A DNA stretch of 64,000 nucleotides. Source: Ancylomarina subtilis. GTDB taxonomy: Bacteria > Bacteroidota > Bacteroidia > Bacteroidales > Marinifilaceae. Positions 25,977 to 35,794 of the stretch are shown here, piece after piece. How positions within the stretch are numbered: the stretch's first letter is position 1; each line of letters opens with the position of its first letter. The position numbers and the translations under genes are program-made. The notes beneath the pieces were generated by a model. That model did not search any database, had not been told where the DNA came from, and saw only the letters and a program-made list of their open reading frames with translations. Where the stretch lies: contig NZ_SHKN01000001.1 in the NCBI RefSeq assembly GCF_004217115.1, positions 248,001 through 312,000 of the forward strand. Reading direction: 5' to 3'.

Positions 25977-27068
25977 ATGGAATTTATTAAGTCCCCTATG
26001 AAGTTTATTTATTTGGCTCTCATATCACTCGTTATTTTATCACCCGCTTGTAAAACAATTTCGCAAGTTCAGTTTCAGGTTTTGGAAGCACCCGAGGTTG
26101 TATTGCCTGCGGATGTTAATCGACTTGCATTTGTTTATAGAAATCAGCATTTTCCTTCTGATTCGGTGGCGCAGTATTATTCTATAAGCAAAGTGTCAGT
26201 AAAAGATAGTGTAGATCATACACAGGATATGCCCTTGAACTGTTATCAGGGCTTTGTTGAAAATTTATCCGAATTTTGGCCTCAGGATTCTATTCCTTTT
26301 ATACGTCTGCCCAAGAAGATGATGCCGGATACGCTGCGTCATTTTATGCCCTTAAATTGGAATACGGTTGATAGTCTGTGTCAGGCAAGTCAAACCGATG
26401 TTTTGATTGTTTTAGAAGATCTTCAGGCTTTTAATAAGCACGAAATTGTGGAAGAAGATGTCTATTGGGCCTCCACTGAAATTCATTTTTATGGCAAATG
26501 GCGTATATACGATCCCTTATATCAAAAGATTTATGATGACAGACTTATTGTGGACAGCTTGTTTTTGGAATCGTCTGATTCAAACATTGAAAGATTGGTG
26601 AGCGAGAAGTTACCCAAGAGAGAAGAACTGTTGAACGATGCCTCCTATGAGTTGGGGAGAACTTATGTTGATTTAATTTCGCCTAAATGGCAGGATGTTA
26701 GCCGCAATTATTTTGTTTCCGGAGACAAACGTTTGTCTACGGCACCCTATTTTATAAATAAGAATGAGTTTGATACAGCGATTAAGATGTGGGAAAGTTT
26801 AACCCGCATGGGGGACAACATAAGCAAAGAGAAAGATCTGAAATTAGCTGGTCGTGCGGCATACAATTTAGCCGTAGTATATGAAATGAAGGGGGATTTT
26901 AAAAAGGCCAGATCCTGGGTTCGAAAAGCCATCTATTTTTATAAAAAGATGAAAAATAGGCCTTCGGAATATAAAGAAATAGAAGCTTATTCTTTAGCTT
27001 TGAATTCCCGTTGGCTTAACGGAGAAAAAATTAAATTATTCTTTGGGGAAGATCCGGAAGCTCAGTAA
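25977..27068 (+). CDS. DUF6340-like lipoprotein with TPR-like C-terminus
   Basis: A 363-residue protein with a lipoprotein signal (lipobox SPAC, Cys about residue 25). An internal ATG at 25998 gives a shorter, more typical signal peptide (MKFIYLALISLVILSPAC). The middle region has the VNRLAFVYRN start and a WRIYDP motif seen in the DUF6340 group of Bacteroidota lipoproteins. Residues about 245-330 form TPR-like helix pairs (AAYNLAVVYEMKGDFKKARSW). It is directly downstream of the large VWA-like membrane protein and co-oriented, suggesting a shared envelope function that cannot be named. Confidence 0.7.
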   Translation: MEFIKSPMKFIYLALISLVILSPACKTISQVQFQVLEAPEVVLPADVNRLAFVYRNQHFPSDSVAQYYSISKVSVKDSVDHTQDMPLNCYQGFVENLSEFWPQDSIPFIRLPKKMMPDTLRHFMPLNWNTVDSLCQASQTDVLIVLEDLQAFNKHEIVEEDVYWASTEIHFYGKWRIYDPLYQKIYDDRLIVDSLFLESSDSNIERLVSEKLPKREELLNDASYELGRTYVDLISPKWQDVSRNYFVSGDKRLSTAPYFINKNEFDTAIKMWESLTRMGDNISKEKDLKLAGRAAYNLAVVYEMKGDFKKARSWVRKAIYFYKKMKNRPSEYKEIEAYSLALNSRWLNGEKIKLFFGEDPEAQ

Positions 27069-27135
27069 CGATTGAATTTAGTTCATTGAGTGACTGTATC
27101 GGATAAAATAGGTAACCAAAATTTTAGAAACGGAT

Positions 27136-28383
27136 ATGATCACATCAAGTATGTCAACAGATTTAATTCTTACACTTATCATTCTTATTCTCAGTCTCGA
27201 TTTTCTTTTGGAACGTACACTGGATATTCTGAATAGAGAAAATTGGAGTGCCACCATACCTAAAGAACTCGAAGGAATTTATGATGAGGAGAAATATGCG
27301 CAGTCACAAGCTTATGAAAAGGATAAAAATCGGATTGGTTTATTGTCTTCCATTCTGGGTTTTGTTATCACCATTTTAATGATTGTGTGTGGTGGTTTTG
27401 CCTGGGTTGATGATTTTGTACGACAGTATTTTTCGAATCCGATAGCTCTGGCTTTGAGCTTTTTTGCCATAATCATGCTTGGCTCAAGTTTAATAAGTTT
27501 GCCGTTTTCTTACTATTCTACTTTTGTGATTGAGGAAAAATATGGTTTTAATCGAAGCACTTTAAAAACCTTTGTGCTTGACAAAATAAAAGGGGCTTTG
27601 CTGACCGCAATTTTAGGTGGGGGAATCTTGGCTTTAATAATCTGGATCTACACACTAACGACCGTGAATTTCTGGTGGATGGCTTGGGCTTTGATCGCTT
27701 TGGTTATGATTTTTATGAGTATGTTTTATTCTTCCCTGATTGTACCGCTTTTCAATAAACAAAGTCCTTTGGAGGAGGGTGAATTGAATATGGCGATTAG
27801 TAAGCTGGCTAAAGAGGTGGGGTTTAAACTCGACAATATTTATGTGATGGATGGTTCCAAACGTTCATCAAAGGGGAATGCCTATTTCAGCGGTTTGGGC
27901 TCACGAAAACGAATTGTTTTGTTCGATACCTTGATTGATGAATTATCAACGAAAGAGATTGTGGCCGTTCTGGCTCATGAAATAGGTCATTACAAAAAGA
28001 AACATACGCTCAGTTCAATCATCTTAAGTCTTTTGCAAACGGGTGTTATGTTTTACATCTTCTCGTTATTGATAGGAAATGCGAGTTTATCCGGAGCTTT
28101 GGGAGCTGAGAACCACAGTTTCCATTTGGGATTAATTGCCTTTGGGATTTTGTATTCACCCATTTCAACTTTTTTAGGTTTGGGCATGAATGTTTTATCC
28201 AGAAAGAATGAATATGAAGCGGATGCTTTTGCGGCTGAACATCACAGCGCAGAGGCATTGGGTAGTGGTTTGAAAAAATTGTCAGTGAGCTCTTTGAGTA
28301 ACCTGACACCACACCCGGCTTATGTGTTTTTCCATTATTCACATCCAACCCTTTTGCAACGTTTGAAAGCTCTAAAAAGATAA
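27136..28383 (+). CDS. M48 family metallopeptidase (Ste24/CAAX protease 1-like)
   Basis: An integral membrane zinc protease of 415 aa. The HExxH site is AVLAHEIGHYKKKH (about residue 282), and the third ligand Glu lies in NEYEADAFAAEH. Several hydrophobic helices flank the site, and N-terminal residues (LDFLLERTLDILNREN) match the Ste24 N-domain (Peptidase_M48_N). Bacterial members degrade or process membrane proteins; no prenylated substrate is implied. It precedes cinA on the same strand with a 57-bp gap that contains a short GATAAAGGATAAAGGGG repeat. Confidence 0.95.
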   Translation: MITSSMSTDLILTLIILILSLDFLLERTLDILNRENWSATIPKELEGIYDEEKYAQSQAYEKDKNRIGLLSSILGFVITILMIVCGGFAWVDDFVRQYFSNPIALALSFFAIIMLGSSLISLPFSYYSTFVIEEKYGFNRSTLKTFVLDKIKGALLTAILGGGILALIIWIYTLTTVNFWWMAWALIALVMIFMSMFYSSLIVPLFNKQSPLEEGELNMAISKLAKEVGFKLDNIYVMDGSKRSSKGNAYFSGLGSRKRIVLFDTLIDELSTKEIVAVLAHEIGHYKKKHTLSSIILSLLQTGVMFYIFSLLIGNASLSGALGAENHSFHLGLIAFGILYSPISTFLGLGMNVLSRKNEYEADAFAAEHHSAEALGSGLKKLSVSSLSNLTPHPAYVFFHYSHPTLLQRLKALKR

Positions 28384-28440
28384 AGGATAAAGGGGAATTG
28401 AGAACCGAAAACAGATACCAACGAATTTTAGTTTAAAATA

Positions 28441-29682
28441 ATGCAAGCAGAAATTATTACCATTGGCGATGAGATATTGATTGGACAAATTGTTGATACC
28501 AATTCAGCCTGGATGTCAAAGGAATTAAATGCCATCGGTATTTCAGTGAATCGAATTACAAGTATTTCGGATACAAAAGAAGCGATTGTGACTTCCGTTG
28601 AAGAGGCCATGTCTCGGGTGGATCTGATTTTGATAACAGGAGGCCTGGGTCCAACCAACGATGATATTACGAAAAAAACATTGAGCGATTATTTTGCCTG
28701 TGAATTGGTTCAGGATGATCAACTCTACGGGAAAATTGAAGAGCGTTTGGCTCGATATAAAATTGGCATGAATGCCTTCAATCGTGAGCAGGCTCTTATT
28801 CCTCATGGGGCAAGAATCATTCCTAATCATTTTGGGACAGCGCCCTGTATGTGGTTTTCAAGAGATAATAAGCATGTCATTTCGATGCCAGGTGTGCCTT
28901 TCGAGATGAAAAACATCATGCAAACGGAATTGTTAACACGATTGAGTTCAGAGTTTCATTGTCCTCATGTGTTGCATCAAACAGTGATGGTTCAAGGCTT
29001 GGGTGAATCTGTTTTGGCTGAGATGTTGCAGGATTGGGAGGCGAATTTACCTTCGGTTGTGAAATTGGCTTATTTACCATCGCCTGGTGTGGTGCGTTTA
29101 CGCATGAGTTTGGTGGGGGATGATGAGGCTGAATTAAAAGCCATTATTAAGCAGCAACTTGAAGCTTTGAAAGCCATTTTGGGTGAACGCATTTTTGCTT
29201 TTGATGACGAGAAAATTGAGCAGGTGATTGCCAATCTTCTTTTGGATAAAAAGAAAACGGTGTCTACAGCAGAATCTTGTACCGGTGGAAATATGGCACA
29301 CATGCTTACCGCAATGGCAGGATGTTCAGCTTATTTTAAAGGTGCTGTAGTAGCTTATTCAAATGAAGTTAAAGGCAATGTTTTGGGGGTAAATCCGAAT
29401 GATTTGGAGGAATTTGGTGCGGTTAGCCAACAGGTGGTTGAGCAAATGGCAACAGGGGCTTGCAAGGTCATCGGTTCTGATTATGCTATTGCCACCTCAG
29501 GTATTGCCGGACCCGATGGTGGAACGGATGCAAAACCAGTGGGAACCGTATGGATTGCTGTGGCTTCAGCTGAAAAAGTAATCTCTGAGAAATTTATTTT
29601 CTCCAAAGAACGAGGGCGTAATATCAGAATGGCTTCCCAAGCAGGTTTTAATATGCTTAGAAAGCTCATTCTAAATGAATAA
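28441..29682 (+). CDS. cinA: CinA-family protein (NMN amidohydrolase-like plus MoCF domain)
   Basis: A 413-residue two-domain protein. The N-terminal COG1058/MoCF-like domain (1-170) starts MQAEIITIGDEILIGQIVDT and includes LITGGLGPTNDDITKKT. The C-terminal CinA deamidase domain (about 250-410) has TAESCTGGNMAHML, with the catalytic Ser/Cys region, and TSGIAGPDGGTDAKPVGTVW. In known members the C-domain deamidates nicotinamide mononucleotide and the N-domain is an ADP-ribose pyrophosphatase, so a role in pyridine nucleotide recycling is likely. It converges with a HupE-like gene, three bases apart. Confidence 0.95.
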   Translation: MQAEIITIGDEILIGQIVDTNSAWMSKELNAIGISVNRITSISDTKEAIVTSVEEAMSRVDLILITGGLGPTNDDITKKTLSDYFACELVQDDQLYGKIEERLARYKIGMNAFNREQALIPHGARIIPNHFGTAPCMWFSRDNKHVISMPGVPFEMKNIMQTELLTRLSSEFHCPHVLHQTVMVQGLGESVLAEMLQDWEANLPSVVKLAYLPSPGVVRLRMSLVGDDEAELKAIIKQQLEALKAILGERIFAFDDEKIEQVIANLLLDKKKTVSTAESCTGGNMAHMLTAMAGCSAYFKGAVVAYSNEVKGNVLGVNPNDLEEFGAVSQQVVEQMATGACKVIGSDYAIATSGIAGPDGGTDAKPVGTVWIAVASAEKVISEKFIFSKERGRNIRMASQAGFNMLRKLILNE

Positions 29683-29685
29683 TTT

Positions 29686-30234
29686 CTAGAAATACATCAT
29701 TAAAGCGACTCCCAAACCAATACCTGCCAGAACCAATGAGATTTTATGCTTGTCGGTTCTGAAAAGGGTGAGAACCAAAGTGCAGATGAGCAGACTTAGA
29801 AAGCTGATGATTAAAAAGCCCGTGAAGCTTCCAAGGTTATAACCTAGGTATGATAAGAATTTGATATTTGAGCCGAGTGCAGCTTTGTAGTGTAAGCTTA
29901 ATACGAAACCTTGCATGATACCAATAAGTACAAAAATATTGTAGTGTATTGCAGATATTTTATGGCTGAAAATGGCATGTAAGGAGACGATTGAAAGACT
30001 GATAATGGCCAGCAGGTGAATGGTCGAATGACTTAGAGTCATTGCCTTAAAAATAGACAGAGATAAGCCTACTAAACTTCCGGAACAAAGAGCCAATAGA
30101 AGCAGGAGGTAGGTTTTCCATTCCTTTAGGCTAAAAAAGATACCGAAGATTATCAGAAAAAGAATTTGTTGGAGGTTTGAAAACTGACATAAATGCTTTA
30201 AAGCGATTTCAAAGCTGTAAATTAATTGATCCAT
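29686..30234 (-). CDS. HupE/UreJ-like membrane protein, divergent
   Basis: A 182-residue hydrophobic protein with about six predicted transmembrane helices. Its plan matches the Bacteroidota HupE/UreJ-like group: a first helix before LKEWKTYLLLLLALCSGSLVGLSLS, then STIHLLAIISLSIVSLHAIF. In the family the first helices normally carry histidines thought to bind nickel (as in HxxDHxLF and IGHSxTL). Here these positions read LQQILFL and CSGSLVGL, so metal transport is doubtful. It is the last gene of an operon with the thioesterase (39 bp upstream) and the DUF4105 gene. Confidence 0.65.
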   Translation of the reverse strand: MDQLIYSFEIALKHLCQFSNLQQILFLIIFGIFFSLKEWKTYLLLLLALCSGSLVGLSLSIFKAMTLSHSTIHLLAIISLSIVSLHAIFSHKISAIHYNIFVLIGIMQGFVLSLHYKAALGSNIKFLSYLGYNLGSFTGFLIISFLSLLICTLVLTLFRTDKHKISLVLAGIGLGVALMMYF

Positions 30235-30273
30235 ATACAGGTGATTAAAGTTTGACTGTTTGTAGTCGACTTT

Positions 30274-31041
30274 TTATTTTAGATTGTTAAGACTGATTTT
30301 CGCACGGCAATTTTCTTTGCCGGTTGTTTTACTTGTAATCTTGCAACTCAAGTGGTATTCATCATCCAGTTCCTGAAAAATCTGAATCTGTTCACCCAAT
30401 TTAAGCTCGTGGAGAAAATTAATTTCCAATTCAGAAATGGGTTTTTCAGTTAGAGTCTCAGCGGGAATTGCATCGATTATCCATTTCAGATATTTCACAT
30501 TATTGACATGTCGGTTGATATCAATATCAGAATAGTGAATTTTTATTTCCTCGATAAGTTCGGCATCAGATGATAAAGGGGGCAGTTTGCCCAGTTCCTT
30601 TTCAAAGACCTCAGAATAATTGCCAATCGGCATGTTTTTTACCACATCGTGAGGACGAATGGGACGATGGCTGTTCAAATCAACAACCAACCAATAGGAA
30701 CTGGCTATAGCAATGATTTTATTTTCAGCATCGAAAATACGGAAATCACGAGCCCCAAATAAACTTTTGATACCAGTTGGAAAGGTTTCAATTCGGATGG
30801 TCTCTTTCCATTTTGCAGGACGTTTTATTTTAATTCTTATGCGTGAAAGGACCCAGGCATGATTGTCGTGATTTAAATCATCCAAACCTTGTCCGATCTG
30901 ATCAACATGGTTGCCTGCAATTTCCTGTAAGTAATTGCAAATACTTGTGAGTTTGGCATTGCCATGCCAATCGGTATCGAAAGATCCGATAGTGAATTCC
31001 TGACTGTATATACTCAAATCTGTCATCTGAAAAAAAGACAA
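30274..31041 (-). CDS. Acyl-ACP thioesterase
   Basis: A 255-residue double-hotdog enzyme of the FatA/FatB family (PF01643) that releases free fatty acids from acyl carrier protein. The N-terminal hotdog begins FDTDWHGNAKLTSICNYLQE. The second carries DINRHVNNVKYLKWI, the counterpart of the plant DINxHVNNVKY catalytic Asn/His motif. Substrate chain length cannot be read from the sequence. It lies 7 bp after the DUF4105 gene, so the two are co-transcribed. A lipid-remodelling role in the envelope would fit that pairing but is inference. Confidence 0.92.
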   Translation of the reverse strand: MSFFQMTDLSIYSQEFTIGSFDTDWHGNAKLTSICNYLQEIAGNHVDQIGQGLDDLNHDNHAWVLSRIRIKIKRPAKWKETIRIETFPTGIKSLFGARDFRIFDAENKIIAIASSYWLVVDLNSHRPIRPHDVVKNMPIGNYSEVFEKELGKLPPLSSDAELIEEIKIHYSDIDINRHVNNVKYLKWIIDAIPAETLTEKPISELEINFLHELKLGEQIQIFQELDDEYHLSCKITSKTTGKENCRAKISLNNLK

Positions 31042-31048
31042 TTAATGT

Positions 31049-32224
31049 TTAGGAACGTGTTGCATTAAAAATTGAACGAATAAGAATCAATACCACAAAA
31101 GGTAAAATGGTATAGGGTAAACTTTGTGGTAGTATTGGCCATGCAGCTATAAATACCAGTAAGAAAATAGAATGGTATTTAAAATAAGGCTTGACCCAAG
31201 CCGGTCTGTTTTTCTTAAATAGAACAGGGATTAAAGGCAAATGAATAGGTAAGGCCCAAAGGATATTCCAGTTAGGTCCCATGGCCTGATGATCGGTGAA
31301 AAACCAAAGAAACAAAATAACGAAACCCAAAAGAGACGTGCTGCCAAAAACCAATACATCGAGTAAAACGAATCGTTTTTTGTTTTTGATAGAACTTAGT
31401 GTTAGCATGAAACCTATAAATGCAATTAACCCAAAAATGAAGGTTGGATGTAAATACCAAGGTGTTTGTGGTTGAATAGCAGTTTCACTGAGAATGACAT
31501 TTTCGTTACTTACCAGTTTGCTTGTTTGATTGTCCATGGTAATCTGGCAATGATCGAAACCCGACTTAAGCATATCAGGCAAAAACATTTCCTGATAGTT
31601 TGTTGCTTTTGCATCGCAGGGTTGGCTTAAAACCAAATGAATACCCGTGTAAATCCACGGCGTTTGTTTTAAATAAAGGTTGAGTAAATCTCTGAAACTT
31701 CGATTTGATTTTTGATTTGGGTTCTCAAATTCAATTTTATCATTGGCCTCTCGGGGCAGAATGTCGCGAATAAGAGTTGAACAATTATTGAATAGAAAAT
31801 CGTAAGAATAATAGCGATTCTCAGGGCGATAATTCTCCCAAAGGGCTTTTATTAGCTTTTGTTTTGAGATTGAATCTAAGTTTAACTCTTGTTCTACGAC
31901 TGAACGTTTATCCCTTTTATAGGCAGCTTTAAAATCTCTGAATCGATTGGCGGTAAGGTTGTATTTTAGTTTCCCTCGTATAAATTTCACATAGAAATTG
32001 GGCGTGTTGAAATCAAAATTTCCATAATTAAAAACCACATCCATTCTTCTCGCAGGATCTTGAATTCGGATGGCAGAATGTCCAAAAAGAGAATAGAGTT
32101 CCAGTCCGGGAGAACAAGTTAGAATGCTGATTTTAGTATTATCAGTGTTTTCCTGTGCCTGTACTTTACTTGTTGGGTTAACAAATAATAGAGTAAGAAA
32201 AAAAAGGATGAATAGATGTCGCAT
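31049..32224 (-). CDS. DUF4105 (Lnb N-terminal-like) membrane protein
   Basis: A 391-residue protein. The signal peptide (1-23, ending VQAQ) is followed by a periplasmic DUF4105 domain (about 30-180) with the hallmark CSPGLELYSLFGHSAIRI and VFNYGNFDF. It also has FNNCSTLIRDILP, a Cys/His pattern recalling NlpC/P60-like or lacto-N-biosidase-associated domains. The C-terminal half has four to five transmembrane helices. The DUF4105 fold suggests a papain-like hydrolase, with His in FGHS and Cys in NNCST as the candidate catalytic pair. Substrate unknown; a peptidoglycan or lipid target is plausible. Confidence 0.88.
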   Translation of the reverse strand: MRHLFILFFLTLLFVNPTSKVQAQENTDNTKISILTCSPGLELYSLFGHSAIRIQDPARRMDVVFNYGNFDFNTPNFYVKFIRGKLKYNLTANRFRDFKAAYKRDKRSVVEQELNLDSISKQKLIKALWENYRPENRYYSYDFLFNNCSTLIRDILPREANDKIEFENPNQKSNRSFRDLLNLYLKQTPWIYTGIHLVLSQPCDAKATNYQEMFLPDMLKSGFDHCQITMDNQTSKLVSNENVILSETAIQPQTPWYLHPTFIFGLIAFIGFMLTLSSIKNKKRFVLLDVLVFGSTSLLGFVILFLWFFTDHQAMGPNWNILWALPIHLPLIPVLFKKNRPAWVKPYFKYHSIFLLVFIAAWPILPQSLPYTILPFVVLILIRSIFNATRS

Positions 32225-32328
32225 AGTTGTATTTTATTTGTCCCCGAAGATAATGATTTTTGTAGGGAGCTTGTTAAATAGCTTGACGAAGATTTCTACT
32301 TTTTAACAAATAAAATGTGTTTAAATCA

Positions 32329-32363
32329 GAACTGCCCTAATCTGAAACAGAAAAGGGCAGTTC
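32329..32363. terminator. Hairpin downstream of the LolA-like gene
   Basis: GAACTGCCCT pairs perfectly with AGGGCAGTTC around a 15-nt loop. No long T-run follows on either strand, so it is at best a weak terminator. Confidence 0.45.
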
Positions 32364-32387
32364 GAAAAGAAATGTTATTGTATACAA

Positions 32388-33032
32388 TTATCTCATATCT
32401 ACAACTTCCACATCTGGATGTGCGGCTTGATCGAAGATAAAGTCTGAATCTTTAAAATTCAGATTTGGTTCGAATTTCTTGATTTTAATTGTGATGTTAT
32501 TGCCATCTTTTCCGATTGATACCAAAGACTTTATTTCTAAACTTTTTGTATCGATATGCAATCTAATTCTTGAAAAGGGTCTTGTTTCATCTAATGGAAA
32601 AAGATCGATTACATGAAAAACACCTGCTGCAGTTGTCTGTTCTTCAACGTAGCTATATTTGAATCCGGTTTCGTAAAGAGTGAAGATTTTTGTTGGATTC
32701 AATCCTTTTTCTTCGTCGTCTTCATCGGCTTCTTTAATATTTACTTCTTCTGCATCAACCAAATGCTGATAAATGGTTTTACCATCAAAGTAGGTGTAAA
32801 CATCCATTAAATAAAGGCGATACTTATTGCCTTTTAGAATAATGTTACCCTCTGAACTTTCATGAACATCTTCTTCGGCATTGTCCATCTTGAAACTAAA
32901 TTCAGCTTTAATACTGCTGTAGGTTTTGTTTATTTCTGAAACCTGATCTAAGATGGTTTTGGCTTTGTTATCCTGAGCCGAAAGATTTAGGCTCAATAGA
33001 GAGATAATTAGAAGTGAAATATATTTCGTCAT
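32388..33032 (-). CDS. LolA-like outer membrane lipoprotein carrier protein
   Basis: A 214-residue periplasmic protein with signal peptide (1-19, LNLSAQ). The body is a LolA half-barrel: AKTILDQVSEINKTYSSIKA, then repeated strands GNIILKGNKYRLYLMD, VYTYFDGKTIYQH, and a closing FKDSDFIFD. LolA chaperones lipoproteins from the inner to the outer membrane. An acidic insert (EADEDDEEKG) occurs mid-domain. It lies 82 bp downstream of ftsK on the same strand, an arrangement common in Bacteroidota. It is Bacteroidota-type, so equivalence to proteobacterial LolA is inferred. Confidence 0.87.
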   Translation of the reverse strand: MTKYISLLIISLLSLNLSAQDNKAKTILDQVSEINKTYSSIKAEFSFKMDNAEEDVHESSEGNIILKGNKYRLYLMDVYTYFDGKTIYQHLVDAEEVNIKEADEDDEEKGLNPTKIFTLYETGFKYSYVEEQTTAAGVFHVIDLFPLDETRPFSRIRLHIDTKSLEIKSLVSIGKDGNNITIKIKKFEPNLNFKDSDFIFDQAAHPDVEVVDMR

Positions 33033-33114
33033 ACTTTAAAATTTAAATCTGATTGAAATCAGATTGAGAACTAGTTATTTTTTACGTTAATGTTTATTCA
33101 ATTATTGTGCCAGT

Positions 33115-35559
33115 TTAAGCCAAAACCTGAGACAGTAGTTTTTCCAGGGAATATTCGTCAGAAACCAAAACCTGACGGGCTTTACTACCCTCGAAAGGAC
33201 CTACAATTCCTGCGGCTTCAAGCTGATCAACAATTCGACCTGCGCGGTTGTACCCAATAGAGAAACGCCTTTGAATGGCCGAAGTTGAACCTTGCTGTGA
33301 GCCTACTACTAAACGGGCTGCTTCTTCGAAAAGGGCATCCCTTTTTTGTAAATCAACCTCTGCTGTGTTTTCAGAACTTTCGGCTACAAATTCAGGCAGC
33401 ATTAGTGCTGATGGATAAGCTTGTTGTTTTTGAATATACTGAGTAAGGGCTTCAACTTCTGGTGTATCAACAAAGGCACACTGAACCCGAACCAAATCGC
33501 TACCAACTGAGATCAACATATCACCCCGACCAATAAGCTGATTCGCTCCGGGACTATCAAGAATTGTACGAGAGTCGATCATTGAGGCTACCTTAAAGGC
33601 AATTCGTGCCGGGAAATTGGCCTTAATTACACCCGTGATAATGTTGGTTGAAGGTCGCTGAGTGGCAATAATCATGTGAATCCCAATCGCACGTGCTAGT
33701 TGAGCAATACGGGCAATTGGTGTTTCAACTTCTTTACCGGCTGTCATAATCAAATCGGCAAACTCATCGATAATAACAACAATATAGGGTAAGTAACGGT
33801 GTCCGTTTTCGGGATTTAGTTTACGAGTGACAAACTTTTTATTGTATTCGATAATATTACGAGCATGAGCTTTTTTAAGCAGATCGTAACGGGCATCCAT
33901 TTCTACACAAAGTGAATTAAGTGTTGCAATCACTTTATGAATATCAGTAATAATAGCTTCTTCCTCTTCAGGAAGTTTGGCTAGGAAATGCTTTTCGATG
34001 GTTGAATAAATATTCAATTCAACCTTTTTAGGATCAATGAGGACGAATTTAAGTTGCGATGGATGCTTCTTATAAAGTAAAGATGTGATAATCGCATTCA
34101 AACCAACCGATTTACCTTGTCCGGTAGCACCTGCAACAAGAAGGTGAGGCATTTTTGCCAAGTCAAGGGTATAGGTTTCGTTGGAAATGGTTTTACCCAT
34201 GGCAACGGGCAAGGCATGCTTTGATTCCTGGAATTTTTTCGAAGCGATGATGTTTTTCATCGAAACAATCTCTGGCGTTCTGTTGGGAACCTCAATACCA
34301 ATGGTTCCACGACCAGGAATTGGCGCAATAATTCGAATACCCAAAGCTGCTAAACTCAAAGCAATATCATCTTCAAGATTTTTGATTTTTGAAATACGCA
34401 CGCCTGGTGCCGGTACAATCTCGTAGAGTGTTACGGTTGGCCCGATGGTTGCTTTAATTTGAGTGATCTCAATTTTATAATTGCGTAGCGTATCAACAAT
34501 TTTGATTTTATTACTTTCAAGCTCTTCCTTACTAACTTCAGAGTTATTAATGTGATGATCTTCTAGAAGATCGAGGCCTGGATAATTGTAGTTTGAAAGG
34601 TCGAGTGTCGGATCAAAATCTTCCATAGGCGTATGGTTGATTGAAACACTTTCTTCTTTGATACGTGTTGTTTCAATAGTCAATTCCAAGTCGTCATCTT
34701 CGGAATTTTGAATTTTGGTATTTGGAGCTTCTTCAAAATCAGAATCGATATCCAGTTCTATTTCACTGGTTTCAGCTACAGGTTCTTTTTCTTCTTTAAT
34801 ATTAGGTATATACTCTTCTTCCAGATTAATGTCAAGTTCAGTACTAATTGTATCCTCTGTTTCATTATTTTTTATGACAGGCTCAAATTGATCCTCTTCT
34901 TCATATTCGTCGTTATCATCAAGATCTAAATCGTTAACTTCGGGTTTAGCTTTCTTTTTAAAGAGTTTTTTAATGTTGTTAACAGAGTTATTAAATCCAA
35001 AAGCAATCAGAGTGAAAAAACAAATGATTAAAGCGAAAAGAGTTCCCACATTTCCAATAAGTGAAATCAGCCACTCACTTATAAAATAGCCATGAGTTCC
35101 ACCCAAATATAAAAAGCTTGTGCTGGTTGAATCAACAAAAAGAAAGGCAAGCAGAACCGAGCACCAGATACTAAAAAGTAGCGTGTAGAGGACACTTTTT
35201 CTGAGTGATTGTGTTTTTATTCCAAATAAGCGAATTGAAAGAACGGTAAGGACATAAAGTATGGTGCATGCAGCTATTCCAAACCCTTTGTTTATAAGAA
35301 GGTTCGAAAGAAATGCTCCCGTTTTACCCGTCCAATTTTCAACTCGAATTCCTGAATTGGCCAGTAAATCGAATAGTTGTATATCTAATTTGGATTGATC
35401 AGCACCTCCTGTAAAAAAGAAGGATACAAATGCGAGTCCAAGGTATATGGTGAATAGACCTGAACTAATACCCAAAATAAATCGAATGCGTTCATCTTTT
35501 AGAAAAGATGGTTTGTTAAACCTATTCTTTTTTGTTTTCGTGTTTCCTTTTTTTGCCAT
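33115..35559 (-). CDS. ftsK: FtsK/SpoIIIE DNA translocase
   Basis: An 814-residue septal DNA pump for chromosome dimer resolution and segregation. N-terminal membrane domain with about four helices (within 25-190). An acidic, low-complexity linker (about 205-320) is full of Glu/Asp runs. The alpha-beta motor follows, with Walker A VAGATGQGKSVGLN, Walker B VVIIDEFADLIM and TQRPSTNIITG. The C-terminal gamma winged helix (about 745-805) includes QRRFSIGYNRAGRIVDQLE and reads KOPS-like sequences. The linker is shorter than in E. coli, usual for this phylum. It is upstream of the LolA-like gene. Confidence 0.97.
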   Translation of the reverse strand: MAKKGNTKTKKNRFNKPSFLKDERIRFILGISSGLFTIYLGLAFVSFFFTGGADQSKLDIQLFDLLANSGIRVENWTGKTGAFLSNLLINKGFGIAACTILYVLTVLSIRLFGIKTQSLRKSVLYTLLFSIWCSVLLAFLFVDSTSTSFLYLGGTHGYFISEWLISLIGNVGTLFALIICFFTLIAFGFNNSVNNIKKLFKKKAKPEVNDLDLDDNDEYEEEDQFEPVIKNNETEDTISTELDINLEEEYIPNIKEEKEPVAETSEIELDIDSDFEEAPNTKIQNSEDDDLELTIETTRIKEESVSINHTPMEDFDPTLDLSNYNYPGLDLLEDHHINNSEVSKEELESNKIKIVDTLRNYKIEITQIKATIGPTVTLYEIVPAPGVRISKIKNLEDDIALSLAALGIRIIAPIPGRGTIGIEVPNRTPEIVSMKNIIASKKFQESKHALPVAMGKTISNETYTLDLAKMPHLLVAGATGQGKSVGLNAIITSLLYKKHPSQLKFVLIDPKKVELNIYSTIEKHFLAKLPEEEEAIITDIHKVIATLNSLCVEMDARYDLLKKAHARNIIEYNKKFVTRKLNPENGHRYLPYIVVIIDEFADLIMTAGKEVETPIARIAQLARAIGIHMIIATQRPSTNIITGVIKANFPARIAFKVASMIDSRTILDSPGANQLIGRGDMLISVGSDLVRVQCAFVDTPEVEALTQYIQKQQAYPSALMLPEFVAESSENTAEVDLQKRDALFEEAARLVVGSQQGSTSAIQRRFSIGYNRAGRIVDQLEAAGIVGPFEGSKARQVLVSDEYSLEKLLSQVLA

Positions 35560-35794
35560 TGAATATGATTTTCCTGCTTATAATCTGATGTGAAAGTAAT
35601 AAAAATAGGGCGTAATTCCACATGAATAGGGATAGAGATATTCAAGGTCGATTCTATGTGATTAGAAACTAAAGAGAACGATTTTGTTAATGGAAGTTAA
35701 TCCTGTATGATCTAAATTTTGTGCAGGGTTGAGACGATTAGATCGAGATGCGATTAAGAACGTATGAGTGACTTTTCTATAAATAAGTCAGGTT

